64,000 bases of DNA from Plantago major (lineage: Eukaryota > Streptophyta > Magnoliopsida > Lamiales > Plantaginaceae): the NCBI GenBank assembly GCA_026545765.1, contig JAIFAC010000162.1, positions 94,564 to 158,563 of the forward strand. The letters run 5' to 3'. A program made the translations under genes and the position numbers. Each line of letters begins with the position of its first letter. Positions within the stretch are counted from its first letter, which is position 1. The notes below the pieces were generated by a model. The model searched no databases. It saw only the letters and a list, made by a program, of their open reading frames with translations, and had not been told where the DNA came from. Positions 38,101 to 43,807 of the stretch are shown here, piece by piece.

Positions 38101-38507
38101 GCTGGACAAATTGATTTATTAATTACTACTAAATGCTAGCTGTTCCATTTTAGTGATTAACTGATCAATTATTGTAATTTGTTTGGTCGTTCAGTATACA
38201 TAATGCCACCAACGAAGTACCCACTGGAATGCGATGATAAGTTTTACGTCCAAAGCGTAATAGTGAGTCCAGGACTTTCGAGGAGTTATATTACTGAAGA
38301 AATGGTAACGGCTCAGCTAGTTTTGTAGTTGGGACATATATATATGCACAAGTAAACGATATTAATTGGTTATTTGTATAATATTAGTTCGACGGGGATT
38401 CAGGAAACTGGGTTGAGCTATGCGAATTGAGCGTTGCCTATGTCAATGTTCCGTCCTTGAAGGAGGGGTCCAAGGAAAGCGTCCCAACAGTGGCACCTAA
38501 TATCAAT
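14064..38507 (+). CDS. VAP-c: VAP27-like MSP-domain gene with a 21-kb transposon-filled intron 3
   Basis: Exons: 14064-14115, 16823-16893, 16960-17044, 38195-38304 and 38388-38507, all with AG/GT borders and matching phases, so the whole set joins in frame for about 146 residues. Exon 1 has the same 52-nt length as in VAP-b. Exon 2 reads [16 protein letters not shown] (family SCSLQLTNKTDHYVAF). Exon 3 ends [10 protein letters not shown]. Exon 4 reads [15 protein letters not shown] and keeps the DKF lysine implicated in FFAT binding. Exon 5 reads [19 protein letters not shown]. The signature TTNPKKYCVRPN is replaced by [12 protein letters not shown] with one extra codon. Intron 3 spans 17045-38194 and contains two copia elements, a CACTA, X-LTR, Harbinger and other repeats. 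Exons 2-3 and 4-5 could belong to two separate broken copies, but no other partners occur between them. No tail exon was found. Confidence 0.78.
14116..14682 (+). other. VAP-c intron 1, left part
   Basis: AT-rich intron sequence. One Stowaway-like end ('tactccctacgttctgtaatg') appears near 14500 without a clear partner. Confidence 0.4.
14683..14970. mobile_element. Harbinger-type MITE in VAP-c intron 1
   Basis: The 288-bp element starts GGCTCTATTTACCACAAGCT and ends CAAGCTTTGCTAAAGGAGCC, with TTA on both sides (14680-14682 and 14971-14973). Its ends can fold back on each other over many bases. No coding sequence. Confidence 0.85.
14974..16526 (+). other. VAP-c intron 1, middle part
   Basis: AT-rich, with no ORF of note. 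A lone Stowaway-like end ('tggagggagtatataaaag') at about 16244-16262 lacks a partner. No exon was recognised. Confidence 0.4.
16527..16732. mobile_element. Stowaway-like MITE in VAP-c intron 1
   Basis: Ends are CTCCCTCCATTCTTTATAAA and, in complement, CTCCTCCCTCGTTTTTTATA. TA dinucleotides flank it (16525-16526 and 16733-16734). It is about 206 bp and non-coding. Confidence 0.82.
16823..17044 (+). CDS. VAP-c exons 2 and 3
   Basis: Exon 2 is 16823-16893 (71 nt, phase 1 in, 0 out) and exon 3 is 16960-17044 (85 nt, phase 0 in, 1 out), separated by a 66-bp GT-AG intron. Each is exactly one codon longer than its VAP-b partner, so the reading frame is kept. Confidence 0.82.
17593..17732 (-). repeat. 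3' LTR of copia element A
   Basis: It starts TGTAAGATTATAAG and ends TTCTAACA. Compared with the other LTR it has one change near position 24 and two adjacent changes near position 127. Confidence 0.93.
17775..19334 (-). CDS. Copia A reverse transcriptase-RNase H, long open frame
   Basis: The 519-codon frame covers the copia RT: a basic block [20 protein letters not shown] (about residues 83-101), [10 protein letters not shown] (129-137), [14 protein letters not shown] (165-178) and the catalytic YVDD at 214-217. RNase H follows with TDADWGG (about 377-383), SAEAVYRG (about 418-425) and CDNVSAIY, and the frame closes shortly after ADIFTKGL. The frame is unbroken from RT to the end of RNase H. 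The Met at 19334 is not the true start, because copia pol is one polyprotein; the link to integrase is broken by a frameshift at 19.3-19.8 kb. A usual C-A-D/E residue in SAEAEY is changed to SAEAVY. Confidence 0.92.
   Translation of the reverse strand: MNPNTMVQISLTLPPAIFSPLPRNPVHALTDQLEILMLDEYNALIDNKTWELVPKPQNANIIRSMWIFRHKKKSDGSFERHKARLVGDGRSQQKGVDCDETFSLVVKPASIRTVLSIAVSRSWPIHQLDVKNAFLHGNLTETVYMHQPLGFRDSRFPDHVCLLKKSLYGLKQAPRAWYQCFADHIATVGFSHSKVDHSLFIYQRGSDIAYILLYVDDIILTASTDTLRSSIMAFLSAEFAMKDLGPLSYFLGIAVTRNKDGLFLSQKQYADEILDRAGMLTCSPSQTPVDTKQKLNSSDAPPFADPTTYRQLAGALQYLTFTRPDISYAVQQVCLHMHDPRVDHMNALKRIIRYIQGTKDFGLQLYKSRVDTLTSYTDADWGGCPDTRRSTSGYCVFLGDNLISWSSKRQPTLSRSSAEAVYRGVANVVSESCWLRNLLLELHFPVLKATLVYCDNVSAIYLFGNPVQHQRTKHIEMDIHFVREKVARGEVRVLHVPTRYQIADIFTKGLSKILFDDFS
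19335..19762 (-). pseudogene. Copia A integrase-RT linker, frameshifted
   Basis: This minus-strand region should encode the integrase C-terminus. Readable pieces such as [18 protein letters not shown] correspond to the copia motif [15 protein letters not shown] only with frame changes, followed by [10 protein letters not shown] for the usual SRHVVFDET. At least one indel separates it from each neighbouring frame. A proline/arginine-rich spacer lies at 19.35-19.5 kb. Confidence 0.7.
19763..21094 (-). CDS. Copia A protease-integrase frame
   Basis: The 443-codon frame starts within gag-pro. Protease active site DTGASSHM lies at about residues 77-84. The GAG-pre-integrase motif [10 protein letters not shown] is near 205, followed by the zinc-binding CPSCSLGK. 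The integrase core shows HSDLW (first Asp), [10 protein letters not shown] (second Asp) and [13 protein letters not shown] (catalytic Glu). It ends with LSYN-type linker sequence before the frameshift. Domain order PR-INT followed by RT-RH on the same strand defines Ty1/copia. The encoded integrase core looks complete, but the polyprotein is split. Confidence 0.9.
   Translation of the reverse strand: MAASHYHAMVIIRWPWRGLHILPISHGSSVASSPSGRPGLLVLVRLTTVHSSRASPTNAEAPCIPWDLLPDANRYMDTGASSHMTPDKGTLSSYFNSSTYNRQVVVGNGHMIPIKGYGNTSFSQPHPPLLLKNVLHTPNLVKNLIFVRKFTTDNSVSIEFDPSGFSVKDLQTGKRIMRCDSTVTSIHPPQHASHPLHSLLVSSPALWHSRLGHPGETTLRSLSSKNYIHCNALKHQFCPSCSLGKQIKLPFHNSLSNTTSPFDIVHSDLWTSPIASSSGHRYYVLFLDDFSKFLWTFPISKKSQVYAIFTMFHAFVRTHFNTSIKNIQCDNGKEFDNGLFHSFAQTNGIHFRFSCPHTSSQNGKAERHIRSLNNIIRTLLAHASMPPTFWHHALATATYLLNILPSKVLNSSSPTQILYNKLPSYNHLRVLVVFVFPSSHPPL
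21258..21921 (-). pseudogene. Copia A gag, split by a frameshift
   Basis: The start codon at 21921 opens [20 protein letters not shown], the Retrotran_gag_3/UBN2-type N-terminus, continuing with [20 protein letters not shown]. Near 21690 the frame shifts, and the rest of gag ([34 protein letters not shown]) reads in the frame ending at 21258. No clean CCHC zinc knuckle was seen between here and the protease. Confidence 0.8.
22171..22182 (-). other. Primer binding site of copia element A
   Basis: On the minus strand TGGTATCACGCC directly follows the 5' LTR. The first eight bases match the complement of the 3' end of initiator tRNA-Met, the usual copia primer. Confidence 0.85.
22183..22322 (-). 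repeat. 5' LTR of copia element A
   Basis: A 140-bp repeat matching 17593-17732 with three differences. Being the 5' LTR of a minus-strand element, it would carry the promoter. Confidence 0.93.
22323..23036 (+). other. VAP-c intron 3 segment with a one-ended Harbinger-type remnant
   Basis: At 22504 a terminus GGCTCTGTTCTTTTTATCTG follows TAA, the same end type as the Harbinger MITEs in this window, but no matching right end was found. The rest is AT-rich without genes. Confidence 0.5.
23037..23122. repeat. Poly-A followed by (TA)n microsatellite
   Basis: About 13 A residues followed by about 36 uninterrupted TA units. Confidence 0.95.
23123..23934 (+). other. VAP-c intron 3 segment, nothing recognised
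   Basis: AT-rich, with no ORF, no LTR termini and no primer site, although the missing 5' LTR of copia element B would be expected here. Confidence 0.5.
23969..24982 (+). pseudogene. Copia B gag and start of protease
   Basis: The 337-codon frame reads the UBN2 gag ([12 protein letters not shown] near the start, then [18 protein letters not shown]) and an Arg-Gly-rich stretch at about 210-260. A CX2CX4HX4C zinc knuckle ([14 protein letters not shown]) follows at about 277-290. The start of the protein is missing. The frame ends at a TGA exactly inside the protease active site: YLDS-stop-ASNHM, where the family has DSGASNHM, so a single Gly codon has become TGA. Confidence 0.88.
24983..26232 (+). 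pseudogene. Copia B protease-integrase
   Basis: It continues the gag frame after the TGA. Seen in order: [18 protein letters not shown] (protease end), [16 protein letters not shown] (GAG-pre-integrase), [25 protein letters not shown] (first Asp), [11 protein letters not shown] (second Asp) and [12 protein letters not shown] (Glu). Near 25880 the frame shifts by one and a TGA follows at about 25909. The C-terminal part resumes ([25 protein letters not shown]) to MWNWED at the insertion site. Integrase catalytic residues are intact but the polyprotein is not. Confidence 0.88.
26216..26232. repeat. 17-bp duplication flanking the nested insertion, left copy
   Basis: TGTGGAATTGGGAAGAT occurs here and at 28417-28433, on either side of the inserted block. 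Removing the block and one copy restores the copia reading [11 protein letters not shown]. Confidence 0.9.
26723..27884. mobile_element. CACTA-type non-autonomous element
   Basis: The 1162-bp element starts CACTACAAAAAAATAGC and ends ATTCTTGTAGTG, with GAA on both sides (26720-26722 and 27885-27887), the 3-bp CACTA target duplication. Subterminal regions repeat 'gcgacggat' and 'cgtcgctaa' in both orientations, as CACTA transposase-binding repeats do. No transposase is present. A GTGG-rich block fills 27310-27640. Confidence 0.9.
27310..27640. repeat. GTG/GGTGG-rich low-complexity block inside the CACTA element
   Basis: Irregular GTGGTGG repeats open long frames in two phases that read as Val/Gly/Trp strings. 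These are artefacts of composition and not a gene. Confidence 0.8.
28417..30113 (+). pseudogene. Copia B reverse transcriptase-RNase H
   Basis: After the insertion, RT reads in several frames. [20 protein letters not shown] is followed by a frameshift, then [19 protein letters not shown], a TAA at about 28881 and [26 protein letters not shown] and the catalytic YVDD (about 29179-29190) follow, then a further shift, and [16 protein letters not shown]. RNase H shows [20 protein letters not shown], with a TAG at about 29793 inside the usual TCEAEY motif, and ends in VADIFTKPL. At least three frame changes and three stops are present, so no polymerase is made. Confidence 0.88.
30127..30645 (+). 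repeat. 3' LTR of copia element B
   Basis: It starts TGTTGAAAATATTAAGC directly after the polypurine tract and ends ACCCAACA, with TGTTG/CAACA termini. It is about 519 bp. No second copy exists in the window. Confidence 0.82.
30646..31282 (+). other. VAP-c intron 3 segment, nothing recognised
   Basis: One 63-codon ORF at 30697-30888 without family features. 'Gtggcctacaacactgttatg' is partly repeated at 30893-30915. No gene call. Confidence 0.4.
31283..31590. mobile_element. CACTA-type element end, truncated
   Basis: It starts CACTACTAGAATTTGGCC, a CACTA terminus, followed by subterminal repeats of 'agtgtcaaa' and 'gacacta'. No right terminus ending in AGTAGTG was found, so only one end is left. 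Confidence 0.6.
31934..32799. repeat. R2a: dispersed repeat copy, interrupted on the right by a Harbinger element
   Basis: It begins TGTCACGCCCCAAAACC. It runs parallel to R2b at 60968 (shared 'aaaaatatctc-cagtggtacaacagagcat', 'catatcgatgagcataaaacatat', 'caagtc-cat-acttaatataataa'). The family is unclassified. It contains 'catacatatatat', the short form of the long microsatellite seen in R2b. Confidence 0.7.
32800..34921 (+). mobile_element. PIF/Harbinger element with decayed transposase
   Basis: The 2122-bp element has perfect 16-bp inverted ends GACCACTCCCAATGGG and TTA on both sides (32797-32799 and 34922-34924). It encodes a recognisable but broken Harbinger transposase. The ends are long subterminal palindromes (GACCACTCCC-ATGGGAGTGGTC). 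It is inserted in repeat R2a within VAP-c intron 3. The perfect ends suggest it moved fairly recently, perhaps using transposase made elsewhere. Confidence 0.9.
33144..34482 (+). pseudogene. Harbinger (PIF-type) transposase pseudogene
   Basis: PIF/Harbinger transposases are DDE nucleases that cut the element ends. Here 33144-33653 carries the N-terminal part: a Ser/Asp-rich leader, [20 protein letters not shown] and [15 protein letters not shown], matching the family's LQKCTAAIRMLAYG. A stop at about 33651 and frame changes follow. 33733-33960 gives [20 protein letters not shown], where the family has GFPGMLGSIDCMHWEWKNCP, so the first catalytic Asp region is altered. The C-terminus is readable at 34213-34482 ([16 protein letters not shown], family [14 protein letters not shown]). 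Several stops lie between. It is not functional. Confidence 0.85.
34925..36194 (+). other. VAP-c intron 3 segment, nothing recognised
   Basis: AT-rich, with possible further R2a sequence just after the Harbinger element. The ORF at 35605-35898 (97 codons) has no family signature. Confidence 0.4.
36195..38194 (+). other. VAP-c intron 3 segment with a possible LTR-like stretch
   Basis: 36195-36790 begins TGTTAGGATGG and has LTR-like texture, but no matching end or second copy was found. At about 37342-37946 the stretch GGCTCATAGC...ACAGAGCC could be an old Harbinger-type MITE; its ends match poorly. No genes were seen before exon 4 of VAP-c. Confidence 0.35.
38195..38507 (+). CDS. VAP-c exons 4 and 5
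   Basis: Exon 4 (38195-38304, phase 1 in, 0 out) and exon 5 (38388-38507, 40 codons) are separated by an 83-bp GT-AG intron. Phase fits exon 3 at 17044. Exon 4 reads [17 protein letters not shown], then ends YITEEM, and exon 5 begins [16 protein letters not shown]. Both are clear MSP-domain ends. Confidence 0.85.
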
Positions 38508-39361
38508 GTGAGTTTGGTTCTTGAGTTTCCTTATAATATAAGTTTTGCATATTAATCCTATATATGAACATCATGATAGATTTTTATTTTAGAATTTTCT
38601 ACAGCACACATTAATATATAATTCTTGGAGGGACTTTCGCACTCCGTAAATGTTAAAACGAGCACCGAGTGCTATAGAGCAGACCGGATGAAGTTTATTT
38701 CTCCAACATTGAGTTTTTTTATCTGAAACAACAACAATATATTAAGGAATTCAAAAAAAAAAAAAAACAACAACAATATATTAATGATTCACTATAAAAT
38801 TTACATTAGCATCAGGAAATGCTCCAAGTTTTCACAACTCACATACATATTATTACACATTTTGGAACCAAGAACTCTACTATTATTCAAAACCTCATGG
38901 TTATCACAAAACCACCAACATTGGGTTCTTCTGATATGAGAGTCGATGGAATTTTTTCTTTAATCTGCAAAAAAAGTTTGATAAGGTATGTGCTATTACT
39001 TTTATATATGCTGCTTATGGGACAGGAATAATTACTCATTTACTTTTACTAGTTAACAAAATTAGGAAAAATTAAAGATTTATTATTATTAATTAAATAA
39101 AACAATAATACAGAATGAATAAGAAATTATACTCAGTGCATAAGAAAAAGTTGAATACTATTTAAATGAAATGTTAATAAAATATGGATGGTGGATTGGT
39201 AAAGTAAAGTTTAATATGTTTGATTATTATGATGGTATATTGTTGAGTAGGTTAGTGGGTTCAATTATCAAAAGTGAGAATGAGAAGTTTTCGGTGGCAG
39301 TCAGACTACTAAAATAGAAAAATTAGCATGGTGTTCTACATTCAACTCCAAATTAACTTCA
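38508..39361 (+). other. Downstream of VAP-c exon 5; no tail exon recognised
   Basis: A 70-codon ORF at 38819-39031 ends in a hydrophobic run (YVLLLLYMLLMG) that superficially resembles a VAP tail anchor, but no acceptor or coiled-coil context supports it. Otherwise empty. Confidence 0.35.
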
Positions 39362-39540
39362 GTTTTTTTTTTTTTTTTTTTTTTTTGAGTGAATAATGGA
39401 TTTATAATTAAAAAAAGAGGCTAAAAAGCAGCCAGTTAAGTTACATCAGGCGAAATGAAAGGTAAAACAGAGAAACCAAAACTATTTGTCTCAAGTCTCA
39501 ACATTTTGACATAATGCATGAGCTAGCTTGTTGCCTCCCT
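39362..39540 (-). mobile_element. LINE 3' end fragment with poly-A (minus strand)
   Basis: A T24 run at 39363-39386 is a reversed poly-A tail, followed by 'gagtgaataatggatttata' and 'gcatgagctagcttgttgcc', resembling plant LINE 3' ends. No ORF remains. Confidence 0.5.
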
Positions 39541-39551
39541 CCCAGTAAAAA

Positions 39552-39984
39552 GGAGAAACTACAAAATGATACTAGTTTCAAAAACTTCACACACATTAGT
39601 CATACATAAAAAATTTAGTGCACATAAGTCAAAACATTTCTACAAATTAGTCAATATATTTGTTATGTGACGCTTGTTTTGATATGTGATGCTTGTTTAT
39701 CAGTAATTATGATGCTTGATTTTCAAAAATCAGAAATAAGATGTTTGATTTTTAGTATTGATGATTTCCAGAAATTTGACGCTTGCTTTCTAATATGATG
39801 CTTGATTTTCAGTAACTGAATTCAAGTATGATGCTAGGAATCAATTAGTCAAATTTGATGATGATCACAAATACCATATTAAATTGAGGGTAAATTTGGA
39901 AGATTAGAAAAGTAGATATTGTAGGAAAAAAAGTATGACTAATATGTAGTAAAGATATGGGGTGGTATCAATTTGTAATTCACC
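39552..39984. repeat. R1c: complete short copy of repeat R1
   Basis: It starts GGAGAAACTACAAAATGATA and ends with the complement of GGTGAATTACAAATTGATAC. The outer ~60 bp form an imperfect inverted repeat (both contain CATTAGTCATAC-type sequence), and the centre has the 'gatgcttgatttt' motif. About 433 bp with no coding sequence. Confidence 0.72.
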
Positions 39985-41049
39985 AAAAAAAGAAACACAC
40001 AATAAGATAAAGCAGCAACAAGTATTTTGCAGTGTATGGAAAACTAGATCGGACCGCCATCAATCGTCTCGAACCAAAAATTTGAATGAAAGCGGTTTGG
40101 TTGGATGTAATAAACCTCGAAGTTTTGAACTGGAAGAACCGCAAAACCGAATTTATTTTAGTAAACCGCTGACCCAGTTAGCAACATAGGGATCGATTTT
40201 TTAAGACTTCAATTAAAATGTGGAAGTGGAGAATGTAACTCAATCTAATATATAAGAAGATGGCAAGACAACTTGCACTTGGAGACAACTTGTTCATGTT
40301 AGTTGATTATATTCTTTGATATAATTAGTATTTAATCAAAATCTTTCTTTTAACACACCTTCAATTTTTCAAGGCCATCAATTTCATTCATTAATGAAGT
40401 AGAAGATTCATAGACTTTATGTTTTTTAAAATTCATTTTTATGGACTAGTTACAAGTACATTTGTATGAATTACGTTATTTGAATCGTAAAAAATTAATA
40501 AGCACATCCTTTTTTGAAATAAGTTATAAACCTAAGTTTAGACAACTTATTTATTAGTGGTTTAATTATATGCATTTTTTAATGATATGCTATTTTTATA
40601 ATTGTTCAATATGTCACATATTATGTATAAATTGTTACTCCTCCTAATTTTAAGATAAATTGTTCAACTTTTAATTTCACACAAATTAAGTCACTTTTTT
40701 CTTCATTAGTATTGATAAAAGATTAAAAACTAAAAACCTCGATGTCTCTCACAAATAAATCTACCCTTGTAACTCTTTAAATCTTTATAGAGTGTACACA
40801 AAATAAATGAACGACATAAAATAAAATGATTGTGGAAAAGGGATGAAGATATAGTATCTTCTAAAATTCTCATATTAAATATATACAAATTCAAACATTT
40901 TATATATAAAATGGGAGGAAGTATTAAGTATATGTTTAGGTGGTATATCGGTCAACCACTGCTTGACCGTTGAACCGATTGAATCGTTATTTTAGGTTGT
41001 CCGTTCGACGTCGGTCCGATTTTTTGTAATCGGTATTTTGGTCTTTCCA
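39985..41049. other. Intergenic, nothing recognised
   Basis: AT-rich with one short + strand ORF at 39962-40189 that mostly overlaps R1c. At 40925-41030 a stretch rich in 'gaccgttgaaccgatt' looks like an old transposon end without a partner. Confidence 0.4.
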
Positions 41050-42400
41050 ATAATGCCTCCTATAGCTGACAAGGACGGCTCCAAATCTTGAAGTTGATGC
41101 ACTACAGTAATACAATCTCCTTCAACAACTATATTATGCAAATTAAGATCAATAGCAAGTCAGATCAAGACCTTGTCGCTTAGCTTCAAGAAGTTCGAGT
41201 ATGTCAAAATTAAAACGTATCCGCCTCCAAACTATCACAGCACCATCAAAGCCCCTTGCAACAACTCCCACCCGGCACCGCTACTAGGCATACGAACTGA
41301 AGCATCGTAATTAATCTTAATGAAACCATGTGCCGATGGAAGCCAATGAGTAAGCGTATCAGGTGGTCTTGGACTATCATACACCGTTCGGACAGATTTA
41401 AACGCCACAATAAGCTCAAGGATGTAATGGTTGGATTCTGGATCGTAATTTTATCTTCATGAACTTTTTATTTCTATTAGTCCAAATACTCCAACAAGAG
41501 CATATGAATAATTTTCTCCGTCAGAATGATGTCCTAATTGTTTGTGCCCACTCCTAAACGTGGTCAGATCATGCATTAAAACACTATTAGGACAATGAGA
41601 TAAAGCCCAAAATAATTTGGCATAAGAACAAGACTTCATCACATGAATTAGAGTTTCCCCATCACAAATGTGACACACATTAATTATATCCACTCCCCGA
41701 CGCTGTAAGAGAGTACAAACAGAAGAGAATTTTTCAAAGCCTCCAAAAGAAAATTTTAATTTTATTTGGAATTTTAAGCTTCCAAATCCACTCCCAATTT
41801 TCGTAAACTAACGAGCCGCTCGTCTCTCAGACCAGTATTGTAGTCTTCATCTTCCTTGCTAGGTAATGTCGATCGCATCGGAAAAGTGCCCATGTTTAGT
41901 GAAATGCCGACACGCACATCTCTAGTATGAACAGAGTTAGAGGAATACTAAGGATAGATTCAACATCATCGCACTGTAATATTTCCATCACCATATTAAC
42001 ATCCCAATGACCAAGAGTATGATTAATCGATTGGAAACATGAAAAGATCCAAATCCCAACAACTGGAGTAAAAGGCTTGAAACCGTGTTTCTGGGAAATC
42101 CAATAATCATTCCAAACATCAACATCGCAACCATCACCTATTCTCAAAATATCCGAGTTAGGGAAATATTTCACTTTGAAGACTCGACTAAGAAGGGACA
42201 AAGGGTTTTCAATGATTCGCCAAATTTGCTTACCAAGCATCGCAAGATTGAAAGACTTCAAATCACGAAAAACCCATTCCCCATCACGCTAGACTCACAC
42301 AACGAATCCCAATTAACCCAATGGATTTTTATCTTCCCATTACCCCACCAAAACCTAGCAATAATAGACTCAATTTCATGAAGTATGTAATCGGAAGTTT
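41050..42400 (-). pseudogene. L1-type LINE, ORF2 C-terminal region
   Basis: On the minus strand, 42261 downward reads SFNLAMLGKQIWRIIENP and RVFKVKYFPNSDILRIGDG, the RT thumb and post-RT region of plant L1 ORF2. 41457-41693 reads CHICDGETLIHVMKSCSYAK, the zf-RVT zinc motif. 41050-41420 carries RNase H-like pieces. Upstream at about 42290-42380 IIARFWWGNGKIKIHWVNW is readable. Multiple stops. The RT catalytic core is not present. Confidence 0.82.
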
Positions 42401-42934
42401 AAAACAACCCATGACATAAGTAGTTAAGTTTGGAGTTGATGAATATTAAATAAACCGAGTTGAGCTGAGTTATGTGTTTGGTATTAAATTGTGTATTGAT
42501 AAGTATATTTGAAGTTTTCAAGTTTTGAGTTGATGAATACTAACTCAACTCGAGTAGAATCGTAGCGTGAATAAACAAACACAAAAGTTGGGAGAACTCA
42601 ACTTCTTGAGAGCCAAACAAGTTTGTTTCAGAGTATATAAACCATAAACACATCTAATCGCCAAGGCGTAACCACGACGCCGAAGGAGCTCTTGGTAAGA
42701 TAATGTTGTAACATCAAAGTGGACTAACATGTTTTAGTGCAAAATGAAATTTGATAGATTGACACTAACTTTACGAAAGTCTATATTCCTTTTCAAGCAT
42801 AGGAGCATCACTAGAGACATCCTACAAGAAACACACTAAAAAAAAAATGAATCAAGTGTATTTCGAGTAAAATAGATAGAACTTAAAGGGATCTAGTTCA
42901 ATGCCATAGGTTAAAGAACCTAATCGATACCACT
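42401..42934 (-). other. Segment ending in primer-site-like sequence of a SIRE-like element
   Basis: On the minus strand TGGTATCGATTAGG lies two bases beyond the LTR that starts at 42935, as expected for a primer site. So about 100-150 bp here look like the 5' leader of a second, truncated element copy. A 61-codon minus ORF has no features. Short 'gagttgatgaatactaactc' palindromes are present. Confidence 0.4.
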
Positions 42935-43807
42935 TGTTGATTTTGAAAGAATTAAAACACCAAACTCAGACTTCTAACACACTATTAAGAACAATGTTAT
43001 ACAAACAAATAAAGATATGCGCACTGACTAAGTAAAAGATCATTGTTATGACTAATGTTTTCCGACAAGAATACTACTAAAACACAAGAAATAATCAAAA
43101 CACAATGGAAAGTAAAGTAAGAGACCAGAATAAATCCTAGTGTATATGAATATGAATATACAATAATCTTAGCACAATAATCTTAGCAAGTATATGAATA
43201 TACCGTGTGCCTTAGACTAAATATCCACTATCAATAAAAGAGGATTTATAAAACTAGGTTTAAGTTTCTACAAGATAGAAACCTTAAACCGTAAAAGCTA
43301 AACAGTGTAGCCAAAACAAATACCAAAGTTATACTCACCACTAAGGTATCTAGGTTACGACTAGACATACGTAATACAACGTAAAGTTTAGCTAAAGTAC
43401 AAGATGAGAATATGATGTGTATATAGTCGACTAGCTCTATTCTTGCACACTTGAATCAATGAACCATCTATTGTATTTATAGAGTTTTGAACGCCCGTAA
43501 GAGATGTTTCATAGATCTTGTCATTGCATAAGATCTTCCCTTGTTTTCTAGAATTCCTTGTTTCAGCATATTGCATTCCTTCTTTACATCTTTAAAATCT
43601 TTCCTTCCTTAAATCTTCACATCTCATTCCTTCCTTCTTCGATTTATTCCAAACCTGTTCCTATAACACAATCAAACAACTAAAATCGTGGAACAAGGTT
43701 AGTGAATAAAGGCAAAATCCTAATTTATCAAAAATAAAGTGCAACACACAGAACAGTCGATGTTGGGAAAACATTGATAGTAAACTACTATCATTGTTAT
43801 GACAATG
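42935..43807 (-). repeat. Left LTR of copia element D
   Basis: It starts TGTTGATTTTG and ends near TTATGACAAT. It aligns with 48041-48346, 49231-49552 and 50866-51020 of the right LTR (shared 'ctcagacttctaacacacta' and 'ctcaccactaaggtatct'). Confidence 0.8.

Noticed and set aside
38819-39031. 70-codon ORF with hydrophobic C-terminus as a possible VAP-c tail anchor
   Set aside because: No acceptor in the right phase, no coiled coil and no counterpart in the other copies.
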